This document shows positions 54,461 through 63,372 of a stretch of 64,000 nt of DNA, piece after piece. Within the stretch, counting starts at the first letter, position 1, and each line of letters starts with the position of its first letter. Made by a program: the position numbers and the translations under genes. The stretch lies in contig NZ_JACDRR010000028.1 in the NCBI RefSeq assembly GCF_013449375.1, forward strand, positions 1 through 64,000, written 5' to 3'. This stretch comes from Pectobacterium sp. CFBP8739. GTDB taxonomy: Bacteria; Pseudomonadota; Gammaproteobacteria; Enterobacterales; Enterobacteriaceae. The notes under the pieces were generated by a model that was not told the DNA's origin, made no database searches, and saw only the letters and a program-made list of their open reading frames with translations.

Positions 54461-54504
54461 AGTACCGTGCATTGTTATGGCCAGTGCTGTGCATTGTTAT
54501 GGAG
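54461..54504 (+). repeat. Tandem 22-bp repeat in hasI leader
   Basis: Positions 54461-54482 and 54483-54504 are direct repeats sharing 19 of 22 bases, including the identical core GTGCATTGTTATGG. They lie between the Fur box and the hasI start, with a period of two helical turns. Confidence 0.8.
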
Positions 54505-54575
54505 AACGCGGTGACAAGGGAAAGAGGTTCTGTTACCGCAGAGTCGGCGGGAAGGTCACCTGACGGGACGTTGGC

Positions 54576-55085
54576 ATGTCAGAGTCTGAACTCAGAATGC
54601 TGTTCAACCACTATGCAGAACGGTTAGAACGCTATCTTAATCATAAACTGCGCGACCCTCAGGCAGCAGCCGATCTGGTGCAAGAGAGTTTTTTACGGTT
54701 GGCGCAACGGCTGGAACAGCAGAATGATGTAGACGACAAGAAGGCATATCTCTATAAGACAGCAAATAACTTGCTGCTCGACCATGTCCGCCACCAACAA
54801 CGCTGGCAGATGGCGGCATCCGTTGACGATACGGAGGCGGCGCTGGAATACCTGCCGGATGCCGCGCCCCAGCTCGATCAAACGGCCATCGCCCAACAGG
54901 AACTGGAGCGTCTGGCAAACGTACTGGCGACGCTGCCTGAACGCACGCAACTGATATTTCATCTGCACCGGTTTGAACACATGACGCAGACGCAAATTGC
55001 TCAGCAGTTGGAAATTTCCCTCAGCACCGTAGAGAAACATCTTGCCATGACGCTGCACGCGATGATGACGAGTCGCGCCTCGTGA
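54576..55085 (+). CDS. hasI: HasI, FecI-type ECF sigma factor
   Basis: 169 residues. Region 2 (LFNHYAERLERYLNHKLRDPQAAADLVQESFLRLAQRL, KAYLYKTANNLLLDHVRHQQRW) and region 4 (LPERTQLIFHLHRFEHMTQTQIAQQLEISLSTVEKHLAMTLHAM) are those of iron-transport ECF sigma factors. In Serratia HasI is activated when haem-loaded HasA binds HasR and then transcribes the has genes. The gene order hasI-hasS-hasR here is the same. A Fur box lies upstream, so iron shortage is the first switch and haem the second. Confidence 0.92.
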   Translation: MSESELRMLFNHYAERLERYLNHKLRDPQAAADLVQESFLRLAQRLEQQNDVDDKKAYLYKTANNLLLDHVRHQQRWQMAASVDDTEAALEYLPDAAPQLDQTAIAQQELERLANVLATLPERTQLIFHLHRFEHMTQTQIAQQLEISLSTVEKHLAMTLHAMMTSRAS

Positions 55086-55202
55086 AAGCGATCATTATCA
55101 TGAAAAGCGTCGACCACCATGAAATAATCACAAATTATTTACGGGTTTATTGCCGCCAGACGTCTACCTATTTAGAGACCCCACACACTCCAGGCCTACG
55201 AC

Positions 55203-56156
55203 ATGAACGATTATCCCCCTGAAATCCAGCAGCAGGCAGTACGCTGGGCTATACGTTTGGCCGAAGCGCCGCTGGACGATGAACAGGAACGGGCATTCCA
55301 GCACTGGCTGGCACAGGACCTGCGCCATAGCCACGCGTTGGAACAGGCAGGGAGGCTCTGGCATGGGCTCGGGTCGCTCAGCGCTGAGCAAAAACAAGTG
55401 CTGCAACCACAGCCGCCAACTACATTGCCTCTCAGACGTGTTAACCGTATGACTCAGTGGAAAATTGCGGCTTTATTGCTGCTGGGTTTCAGTCTCGGCA
55501 CAACCTGGATTTCCGATGGCATCCTCATGTTACGTTCGGACTATCGTGCCGACCATCAGATTAAACAGGTTACGCTACCGGACGGCAGTAAAGTCGATAT
55601 GGATGCGGGCAGCGCCATTTCGCTCGCCTATACCCCGCAAGAGCGGCGCGTCACGCTGCTGCAAGGTTCCGCCTGGTTCACCGTCGCCCCAACAACCACT
55701 CAGGAAAAACGCCCTTTCTTGGTTGATGCTGCATCAGGCACCACACAGGCGCTAGGCACGCAGTTCATCGTGCAAACGTCATCACAGACCACGACCGTCG
55801 GCGTGGTGGAACACAGTGTACAGGTCACGGCAAGCGGGCAATCATTGCAGCTTGATGAGCAACAGGCGGCACGCTACACAGAACAAGAGATGACTCGCCT
55901 CCCCAGTTGGAATAGCCGTGAGCGCGGCGACTGGCGGCGCGGCATGTTGATCTTTGATCAACAGCCGTTGGCGGTCGTGATCGCGCGTATCAATCAGTAT
56001 CGCGCTGGCACGATCGTCATCCCTACATCAGCGCTGCGCCAGCGTCAGGTCAGCGGCATTTTTTCACTGAACGAACTGGATGGCGCATTGCAAACCATCG
56101 CCACCGAACTGGGTGCCAAAACCGTTTCACTCCCCGGCGTCACCGTTCTGTACTGA
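55203..56156 (+). CDS. hasS: HasS, FecR-type anti-sigma factor
   Basis: 317 residues. The N-terminal cytoplasmic domain (QQAVRWAIRLAEAPLDDEQERAFQHWLAQDLRHSHAL) is the FecR-like sigma-binding helix set. One membrane helix (WKIAALLLLGFSLGTTWI) follows at about residues 82-99. The periplasmic FecR domain has VTLPDGSKVDMDAGSAISL, RRVTLLQGSAWFTVAP, FLVDAASGTTQALGTQFIV and VGVVEHSVQV, with a C-terminal STN-like FDQQPLAVVIARINQYR. It holds HasI inactive until HasR signals through its own N-terminal domain. It starts 117 bases after hasI. Confidence 0.92.
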   Translation: MNDYPPEIQQQAVRWAIRLAEAPLDDEQERAFQHWLAQDLRHSHALEQAGRLWHGLGSLSAEQKQVLQPQPPTTLPLRRVNRMTQWKIAALLLLGFSLGTTWISDGILMLRSDYRADHQIKQVTLPDGSKVDMDAGSAISLAYTPQERRVTLLQGSAWFTVAPTTTQEKRPFLVDAASGTTQALGTQFIVQTSSQTTTVGVVEHSVQVTASGQSLQLDEQQAARYTEQEMTRLPSWNSRERGDWRRGMLIFDQQPLAVVIARINQYRAGTIVIPTSALRQRQVSGIFSLNELDGALQTIATELGAKTVSLPGVTVLY

Positions 56157-56317
56157 TCTCTTTCTTCCCTGTCTTCCCCATCCCCGCCACGCCGCTCAGG
56201 CGTGGCGCTCTCTCATAAACGCCCTTTACGTTCACAAGGACGCAACGCGCCGGAGAAAAAAATTTAAATATTTTTTTACGGGTTCTGTCTTCTCAGCCGT
56301 CTTCATATTTAGGTAAT

Positions 56318-56336
56318 GATTTTTATTATCATTTCC
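56318..56336 (+). promoter_or_regulatory. Fur-like box before hasR
   Basis: GATTTTTATTATCATTTCC matches 13 of 19 positions of the Fur consensus, 78 bases before the hasR start. Confidence 0.6.
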
Positions 56337-56413
56337 ATTAATAAAAAAGGGCTAATTATCCCTTTGTTTATTAATGCTTATTGATGATTTGACGAATGGC
56401 AGACCAGGTAAAA

Positions 56414-59092
56414 ATGTTTAAAAGAACACAACAGCAAGACAACCGCTTGTTACAACGTAATCCACTTTCTCTTGCCGTTGGCATCGCACTGTCGTTGTCT
56501 GGCTCACTCCACTCTGTGCACGCGGAAACGCTGGCCGCCAGCGTTCAGGAAGCGGCCCATCAGAGCTCCGCCTTTTCCATCAGCGCGCAGCCGTTGAGCA
56601 GCGCGTTGCTGCGTTTCGCCGAACAGGCGGGGCTACAGGTCTTTTTTGCCGACGTCAAACTGGAAAATATGCAAGCCACCGCGCTTCAGGGTCGTTTCGC
56701 TCCCGAGCAAGGATTGCGACAGTTGATCGGCGCTAATCCCGTTGATTTCCAGATCGGCAGCAACGGCGTGATTACTCTGCGCCCCCGTTCAGTCAATGTC
56801 GATACGGTAAAAATAGATGACGTGATGACGGTACGCGCCTTTACCGTCGCCAACCCAGGTGACTGGATCTACGAACAACCACGCGCGATTAGCGTTATTT
56901 CACGCGAGCAGATGGATAACCGCCCTTCCCGCCATGCCGCCGATCTGCTGGAGCAGTCCGCTGGCGTTTACTCCAGCGTCAGCCAGCAGGACCCGTCGCT
57001 GTCGGTCAACATCCGCGGCATACAGGACTTCGGCCGCGTGAATATGAACATCGACGGCGTACGACAGAATTTTCAAAAAACCGGCTACGGCCAGCGCAAT
57101 GGACAGATGTATATCGACTCAGAGCTGCTCTCCAGTGCAACGATTGAAAAAGGCGCGACAAACGTGATGGGCAGCGCGGGCACGTTGGGTGGCGTCGCTA
57201 CATTTAATACCGTCAGCGCCCACGATTTTCTCGCTCCGGGTAAAGAGCTGGGCGGAAAACTGCATGCCAGCACCGGCGACAACGGAACGCATTTTATCGG
57301 CAGTGGGGTTCTCGCGCTCGGTAACGAAAGCGGCGATATTCTGGTCGGTGCCAGCGAACGTCATCTGGGCGACTACTGGCCGGGCAATGATGGCAACCTC
57401 GGTAATATCCGTATCCCGGGCAATTCAACTCATTATGAAGAGTGGGCCAATAACTTAAAGCATCAAAAAGTGACCAGCGCAGCTTATACCATGCACTCAC
57501 GGCTGGCGAAAATCGGCTGGAATCTGCCCGCTAACCAGCGCTTCCAGCTCAGCTATATGCAAACGCAAACCGCTTCTGAAAATGTCGGGACGTTATCCAA
57601 CCTTTCCAATACCGAACTGGGTTGGAAGGCCAGCGGACATAGCGAGATTATGGCGCGCAGTACAGCGTTGGATTACAGCCTGAAACCAGACGACCAGCAC
57701 TGGCTGGATTTTAAGTCCAAGATTTATTACGCCGATACCCATAACGACACCGATAACTATGCTATCTCTAATAACAGCGCCTATCACGAAAGCACGCGGC
57801 TGCGCACCTACGGGGTGCAAGCGCAGAATACCTCGACGCTGTGGCAGCAGGGCACGCACGATCTGAAAGCCGACTACGGGCTGGATTTCTATTACGACAA
57901 GATCACGACGGACAGCACCAATAGCACGGCCAGTAACGCCACCCCAGAAGGGAACCGAGCGATGGCCAGCCTGTTCGCGAACCTGACTTACGCCTACGAC
58001 GAGTGGGTCACGCTGCAAGGCGGCCTGCGTTACGATCGCTACCGGTTACGCGGTACCACCAGCATCAGCTATCGGGAAATCCCCTATACTGTCGCGGATC
58101 CCTGTAAGGAAGGGTCAATCGCACGTTGCCCCGCGTTCGTCACCACGACACAGAATTGGAATATTGACGACGAGCACGGCAAGCTTTCCCCAACACTGTT
58201 TGCTGGCGTTCGTCCTGGCGTTGAGTGGCTACAACTGTTCACCAGCTACGGCCTGTCCTGGCGTCCGCCGTCAGTCAGCGAAACCTTTGCCAACGGCACC
58301 TACAGCGCGGGCAATTATTACCTGTATCCGAATCCCAATCTCAAGCCAGAACGCTCTCGCGCCTGGGAAGTCGGGTTCAATATTCAGCAACCCGACCTGC
58401 TGTTGGATGGCGATAGGCTGGTCACCAAGGTGTCCTACTTCGATACACGGATAAACAACTACATCAGCCTGAACGGCGCTAGAACAAAGCCAGGTTATCA
58501 AGGCGAATCCCTCAGCAATTCTGTGTTCCAAAACAATCTGGTGAAGAGCCGTTTCCGTGGCATCGAGTACCAATTGAATTACGATGCGGGCTTTTTGTAT
58601 GTCGATGCCACCTATACCCACATGTTTGGCAATAACGATTTCTGTGCGCCGATGGCTTGGATGGGGGGTGTCACGGCTGTCGGAGGCACTCGAAAAAACT
58701 ATTACTCCACGCCAGTTGATACCACCGCCAGTGATTTCACTTGTCAGAAAACGCTGTTATTCAGCAACGCCGCCTATCTGCCTGGTGATCGTGGCTCCGT
58801 CACGCTGGGGACGCGCGTCTTCGATCGCAAACTGGATATGGGAGTGACAATGCGCTTCGCACCCGGCTATCAGGATGCAGCCGCACCGGCCAACTCCGCC
58901 TACTTAGCCGACTGGCCCAAATATGAAGTTTACGATCTGTACGCCAGCTATCGTCTGACTGACAGCCTGACGGTACGTGGCTCCGTCGAAAATATCGCTA
59001 ACCGTACTTACATCGTGAGCTATGGCGAATCACTGGGTTACACACCAAGCCGAGGGAGAACGGTGCAGGCTGGCGTGGAGTACCGATTCTAA
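56414..59092 (+). CDS. hasR: HasR haemophore receptor
   Basis: 892 residues from the ATG at 56414, preceded by AGGTAAAA; an ATG six codons upstream lacks such a site. Signal peptide to about residue 37, then an STN signalling domain (FSISAQPLSSALLRFAEQAGLQVFF, LRQLIGANPVDFQI) that talks to HasS. The plug (QPRAISVISREQMDNRPSRHAADLLEQSAGVYS, VNIRGIQDFGRVNMNIDGVRQNF, GQMYIDSELLSSATIEKGA) and 22-strand barrel follow, ending ...VQAGVEYRF. It takes haem from HasA and passes it inward with TonB/HasB energy. The hasA gene follows 117 bases later. Confidence 0.94.
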   Translation: MFKRTQQQDNRLLQRNPLSLAVGIALSLSGSLHSVHAETLAASVQEAAHQSSAFSISAQPLSSALLRFAEQAGLQVFFADVKLENMQATALQGRFAPEQGLRQLIGANPVDFQIGSNGVITLRPRSVNVDTVKIDDVMTVRAFTVANPGDWIYEQPRAISVISREQMDNRPSRHAADLLEQSAGVYSSVSQQDPSLSVNIRGIQDFGRVNMNIDGVRQNFQKTGYGQRNGQMYIDSELLSSATIEKGATNVMGSAGTLGGVATFNTVSAHDFLAPGKELGGKLHASTGDNGTHFIGSGVLALGNESGDILVGASERHLGDYWPGNDGNLGNIRIPGNSTHYEEWANNLKHQKVTSAAYTMHSRLAKIGWNLPANQRFQLSYMQTQTASENVGTLSNLSNTELGWKASGHSEIMARSTALDYSLKPDDQHWLDFKSKIYYADTHNDTDNYAISNNSAYHESTRLRTYGVQAQNTSTLWQQGTHDLKADYGLDFYYDKITTDSTNSTASNATPEGNRAMASLFANLTYAYDEWVTLQGGLRYDRYRLRGTTSISYREIPYTVADPCKEGSIARCPAFVTTTQNWNIDDEHGKLSPTLFAGVRPGVEWLQLFTSYGLSWRPPSVSETFANGTYSAGNYYLYPNPNLKPERSRAWEVGFNIQQPDLLLDGDRLVTKVSYFDTRINNYISLNGARTKPGYQGESLSNSVFQNNLVKSRFRGIEYQLNYDAGFLYVDATYTHMFGNNDFCAPMAWMGGVTAVGGTRKNYYSTPVDTTASDFTCQKTLLFSNAAYLPGDRGSVTLGTRVFDRKLDMGVTMRFAPGYQDAAAPANSAYLADWPKYEVYDLYASYRLTDSLTVRGSVENIANRTYIVSYGESLGYTPSRGRTVQAGVEYRF

Positions 59093-59209
59093 TATCTCTG
59101 TTTCCCCATGCGGGAGGCAGGAAAACAAAGGGGATGGGATGGCTCATCCTCTTTCACGACAGACACGGATGACCGTGCCTGTCGATCGTTAGTTAATGAG
59201 GAATCTACT

Positions 59210-59827
59210 ATGAGTTTTGCAATTACCTACGATGCCTACTATGCCAATTACAGCATTGCCAGCTACCTGACTGAATGGTCAGCAGCGTTTGGTGACGTTA
59301 ATCATACCGCCGGTAACACTCAAGTCGGCGGCAATAATACTGGGGGCTTTTACGGCGGCGATACCTTTATAGATGGCACTCAATATGCGATCACGAGTAC
59401 GCAGAACGATTTCTCCGCGCTCATTGTCGGCGGCGATCTAACCTATAGCCTCTTTTCTCCTCCCGCTCACACCTTGTACGGCGATCTGGATACCCTGTCA
59501 TTCGGTAACGTTCTGCAAGGCGGCACCACGGCGGGTACCGCATATTCTCTTCTAGAGCCAGAAGTGACCTTCAGCGGGCTGGATCTCTCTACCGATATCG
59601 CTAATCTGACGGTTAGCGATCGCGGCGTGGTGCATGACGTGATTTACGGTCTGATGAGCGGTCAGGTTCAGCCACTGCTGGACGCGCTGAGTAATGCGGG
59701 TATCGACATCAATGCGAGCCTGGATAGCCTGAGCTTCGCGACGGCGACCTCCGATGCCGCACTTTCTGCGGATACCGTGGTTGACATCGTTGGCGTCGCC
59801 GAAACGGCTGATCTGCTGGCGGCATAA
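59210..59827 (+). CDS. hasA: HasA haemophore
   Basis: 205 residues (Serratia HasA 188) from the ATG at 59210 with TGAGGAATC upstream. FGDVNHTAGN places His32, and GDLTYSLFSPPAHTLYGDLDTLSFG gives Tyr79 and His87, matching the Serratia haem ligands His32 and Tyr75 and the supporting His83. GVVHDVIYGLMSGQVQPL and the C-terminal type I secretion signal ending ETADLLAA are conserved. It has no N-terminal signal and is exported by HasDE plus a TolC-like protein. It scavenges haem from haemoproteins and delivers it to HasR. Confidence 0.95.
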   Translation: MSFAITYDAYYANYSIASYLTEWSAAFGDVNHTAGNTQVGGNNTGGFYGGDTFIDGTQYAITSTQNDFSALIVGGDLTYSLFSPPAHTLYGDLDTLSFGNVLQGGTTAGTAYSLLEPEVTFSGLDLSTDIANLTVSDRGVVHDVIYGLMSGQVQPLLDALSNAGIDINASLDSLSFATATSDAALSADTVVDIVGVAETADLLAA

Positions 59828-59829
59828 GA

Positions 59830-59861
59830 AAACGGCTAAAAGATGACGCTTTTAGCCGTTT
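59830..59861 (+). terminator. Partial terminator between hasA and hasD
   Basis: AAACGGCTAAAA pairs perfectly with TTTTAGCCGTTT around an eight-base loop, three bases after the hasA stop. A weak U-tract would let some transcription through, giving much more HasA than secretion machinery, as known for other has loci. Confidence 0.65.
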
Positions 59862-60087
59862 GAGTGAACACCGTCGCGGTACGGAGAGAATAGAGATACC
59901 CTGAATATTTCGCGTTACACGGATGCAGCGTGAAGTATGACGGGCACGGCACCGCGACGGTCTAGTGAGTGTAATAACCGTTGGCAAACCGCGTCAATAG
60001 CGGTACGGCTAACCGTTTTCCCCTCTTCCACCTTGTGGGGTACACCACGGTGAGAACGATGGCACGTTATTGAAGAAGGAACCTCCC

Positions 60088-61947
60088 ATGCCCGCATCTC
60101 ATCCGGCTTCATCAGGCAGAGAAATTATCGACGCGCTGGCCGCCTACCGTCAGGGATTTTGGGGAATTGGCCTGTTCAGCGCCGTCATCAATCTTCTGAT
60201 GCTGGCACCAGCGATTTATATGCTTCAGGTTTATGATCGCGTATTACCTTCCAGCAGCACCATGACGCTGGCGATGCTGACGATCATTATGCTGGGCCTG
60301 TTCTTACTGATGGGATTACTGGAATGGATACGCAGCGCCGTGGTGATCCGCCTCGGTACGCAGATGGACATGCGCCTGAATCAGCGCATCTACAATGCAG
60401 CGTTTGAAAGCAATCTCAGGAACGGCACGGCGACCGCCGGCCAGGCCTTAAACGATCTGACTGCCCTGCGCCAGTTCACAACCGGAAACGCGCTGTTTGC
60501 CTTCTTTGATGCGCCGTGGTTTCCGGTTTATCTGCTGGTGATCTTCTCACTTCATTCCTGGCTAGGCGTGATGGCGTTGGCGGGGGCAATCGTCCTGATT
60601 GTGCTGGCCTGGTTGAATCAAAAACTCACGCGCGAACCCTTGGCCTTAGCCGCACAAAACACCGTTCAGGCGACGCAGCAGGCCAATGCTAACCTGCGCA
60701 ACGCCGATGCCATCGAAGCCATGGGAATGCTACCCGCGATGCGTGAACGCTGGCTAATACAGCACAAAGCGTTTCTCTATTATCAGAACATTGCCAGCGA
60801 AAAAAGCGCCAACATTACCTCGCTGACAAAGAGCACCCGACTGGCGCTGCAATCGCTAATGCTGGGGCTGGGCGCGCTGCTGGCCGTCAACGGGGATATC
60901 ACCCCCGGCATGATGATTGCCGGATCCATTCTGGTGAGCCGCGTGCTCAGTCCGATTGATCAGATCATTGGCGTCTGGAAACAGTGGATGCAGGCGCGTC
61001 TTGCCTGGCAACGGCTCAATCTCCTGCTCGATACGCATCCGGCGCGCACCGCTGGCATGGCGCTGCCCGCTCCAGAGGGTAAACTTCAGGTGGAGCAGCT
61101 CAGCGCCAACGCGCCCAACACGCGCACGCCTATACTCGCCAATATCACGTTTGACCTGGCGCCCGGCGATGTGCTCGGCGTGTTAGGCCCTTCTGGCTCG
61201 GGTAAATCTACCCTCGCACGCTTACTGGTTGCTGCCATGCCCACTCTCGGTGGCAAAGTCAGACTGGACGGCGCAGACATGCACCAGTGGGACAAAGGCG
61301 ATTTGGGCAGCTTTATCGGCTATCTGCCGCAGGACGTCCAGCTTTTCAGCGGGACGATTGCAGAAAACATCGCGCGTTTCACTCAGCCGGATGCAGAAAA
61401 AATCGTTGCCGCCGCCATCACCGCAGGCGTGCACGAGATGATTCTGCGACTACCGCAAGGCTACGATACCCCACTGGGCGAAGGCGGCGCCGGGCTGTCC
61501 GGCGGTCAGAAGCAGCGTGTCGCCCTTGCCAGAGCCATTTACAACCAGCCGCGCCTGATTGTGATGGATGAACCCAATGCCAGCCTCGATGACGACGGCG
61601 AGAAAGCCTTATTGGCCGCAATTGCCGCCCAGCAGGAGGCCAAGAGCACGCAGGTACTGATCACACATAAACCCGCCCTGCTGTCCTGCGCCACTAAGCT
61701 GTTAGTCCTGCGCGCCGGACAGATTCAGTATTTCGGCGCAACAGAACAGGTACTGAAAGAGCTACAGCGCGCCAAGCCCGCCACTGCTTCTCTGACCAAA
61801 CCGATGACAAAACCCGCCAGCGCCAAACCTGTACCCGCTAAAACAGCCGACGCCGCCAATGCCTTTACGCCAAAAGAGCCCGGTTCCGCCGGGTTGAGCA
61901 TGGTATACCGCGCACCAACGCCACGCCGAGCCGCACCGGATAAATGA
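60088..61947 (+). CDS. hasD: HasD, type I secretion ABC transporter
   Basis: 619 residues from the ATG at 60088 (GAAGAAGGAACC upstream). Membrane domain begins [33 protein letters not shown], the PrtD/HasD family hallmark without a C39 peptidase domain. The ATPase has [37 protein letters not shown] and [17 protein letters not shown]-terminal tail of about 45 residues rich in Lys, Pro and Ala ([19 protein letters not shown]) is atypical. It exports HasA with HasE and the outer-membrane protein that follows. Confidence 0.93.
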   Translation: MPASHPASSGREIIDALAAYRQGFWGIGLFSAVINLLMLAPAIYMLQVYDRVLPSSSTMTLAMLTIIMLGLFLLMGLLEWIRSAVVIRLGTQMDMRLNQRIYNAAFESNLRNGTATAGQALNDLTALRQFTTGNALFAFFDAPWFPVYLLVIFSLHSWLGVMALAGAIVLIVLAWLNQKLTREPLALAAQNTVQATQQANANLRNADAIEAMGMLPAMRERWLIQHKAFLYYQNIASEKSANITSLTKSTRLALQSLMLGLGALLAVNGDITPGMMIAGSILVSRVLSPIDQIIGVWKQWMQARLAWQRLNLLLDTHPARTAGMALPAPEGKLQVEQLSANAPNTRTPILANITFDLAPGDVLGVLGPSGSGKSTLARLLVAAMPTLGGKVRLDGADMHQWDKGDLGSFIGYLPQDVQLFSGTIAENIARFTQPDAEKIVAAAITAGVHEMILRLPQGYDTPLGEGGAGLSGGQKQRVALARAIYNQPRLIVMDEPNASLDDDGEKALLAAIAAQQEAKSTQVLITHKPALLSCATKLLVLRAGQIQYFGATEQVLKELQRAKPATASLTKPMTKPASAKPVPAKTADAANAFTPKEPGSAGLSMVYRAPTPRRAAPDK

Positions 61948-62011
61948 GGCTCAGTGCATTGATAACAAACGCCTGCCGTCAGAAAAGCATCATGGAAAGA
62001 AGAGGATAATC

Positions 62012-63370
62012 ATGTCCGCGTTACGCGAAGTCACATCACAGCCAACCGCTCCTCTCGCTCAGGTGGAGGATAACGTTGCGGCGATGCCGTTACACACCGA
62101 TGCCGGACGCTATTTGAAGTACGGTCTCTGGCTGGTGCTTCTCGGTTTTGGTGGCTTGCTGCTATGGGCAGGCATGGCACCGTTGGATAAAGGCGTCGCC
62201 GTATCTGGTCGGGTCATTGTCGCGGACAACCGTAAAGCCGTGCAGCCTGTCAGTAGCGGACGCATCGCTTCACTCACCGTGCGGGATGGTGACCACGTGC
62301 AGGCCGGACAAATTCTTGCCACGCTGGATCAGACACCCGCTCAAGCACAGCGCGACAATCTCGTCACCCAGCTTCAGGAAGCGTTCGCGGGCGAAGCGCG
62401 TCTGCTGGCGGAACGCGACGATCTGAACACAATCGCCTTCCCTACCCCCACGAAGCAACACAGCACCGTCACGCAACAAATTCAGATTGCCCAGCAGCAG
62501 CTCTTCATCAGCCGTCGTGCAGCCCTGCAACAGGAACGCGCCGCGATACAAGCCGCTATCATCGGGGCAAAAGCGCAGTCGCAGGGTTCACAGGCGCTGC
62601 TGGCCAGTAGCCAAACGCAATTTCAGATTATCAGCGAGCAGCTACGCGGGCTGCGTCCGCTAGCGCAGGAAGGCTATATCGCCCGTAACCGCCTGCTGGA
62701 CGTCGAGCGGCAGGCTGCCCAGTTGGCAGGCGCAATTGCGCAGGAACGGAATAATCAGGTACAGCTCCAGCAGCAGGTCGTCGAGCTGGAGCAAAAGATC
62801 CAGCAGCGCCAGAACGAGTACCAGAAAGAAGTGCGTGCCCAGCTCGCCGATACCCAGCGTTCCATTCAGGATCTCACCCAGCGGCTGAAAACAGCGGAGT
62901 ATGAACTTCAGCACACGCACATTCGTGCGCCCGCCAGCGGCACGGTGGTCGGACTGGCGCTGCACACCGAAGGTGGCGTGGTCAATAGCGGACAGATGCT
63001 GATGGAGATTGTTCCCGAGGGTCAACCGTTATTGATTGACGCACAGCTACCTATCGAACTGGTCGACAGAGTCAGCAACGGGCTACCGGTCGAACTGCTG
63101 TTTTCTGCGTTCAACCAAAGCACCACCCCGCGTATTTCCGGCGTTGTCGCGCTGATCGGTGCCGACCAGCTCGTCGAGCAGCAGACCGGAAAACCCTATT
63201 ACGCCCTGCGTATTCATGTCGATGAACAGGGTAAGCAACAGCTCGCCGGACTGGACGTTCGCCCTGGCATGCCGGTGCAAGCCTTTATTCGTACCGGTGA
63301 GCGATCTTTACTCAATTATCTGTTTAAACCGCTTTCCGATCGCCTGCATCTGGCGCTGACCGAGGAGTAA
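62012..63370 (+). CDS. hasE: HasE, membrane-fusion protein
   Basis: 452 residues. One N-terminal membrane helix (LKYGLWLVLLGFGGLLLWAGM), then a lipoyl half (SGRVIVADNRKAVQPVSSGRIASLTVRDGDHVQAGQILATLD), a long coiled coil (about residues 100-300, many QQ and AQ repeats), and the second half motif YELQHTHIRAPASGTVVGLALHTEGGVVNSGQMLMEIVPEG. This is the HlyD/PrtE family adaptor joining HasD to the outer-membrane channel. The next gene starts three bases after its stop. Confidence 0.94.
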   Translation: MSALREVTSQPTAPLAQVEDNVAAMPLHTDAGRYLKYGLWLVLLGFGGLLLWAGMAPLDKGVAVSGRVIVADNRKAVQPVSSGRIASLTVRDGDHVQAGQILATLDQTPAQAQRDNLVTQLQEAFAGEARLLAERDDLNTIAFPTPTKQHSTVTQQIQIAQQQLFISRRAALQQERAAIQAAIIGAKAQSQGSQALLASSQTQFQIISEQLRGLRPLAQEGYIARNRLLDVERQAAQLAGAIAQERNNQVQLQQQVVELEQKIQQRQNEYQKEVRAQLADTQRSIQDLTQRLKTAEYELQHTHIRAPASGTVVGLALHTEGGVVNSGQMLMEIVPEGQPLLIDAQLPIELVDRVSNGLPVELLFSAFNQSTTPRISGVVALIGADQLVEQQTGKPYYALRIHVDEQGKQQLAGLDVRPGMPVQAFIRTGERSLLNYLFKPLSDRLHLALTEE

Positions 63371-63372
63371 GC

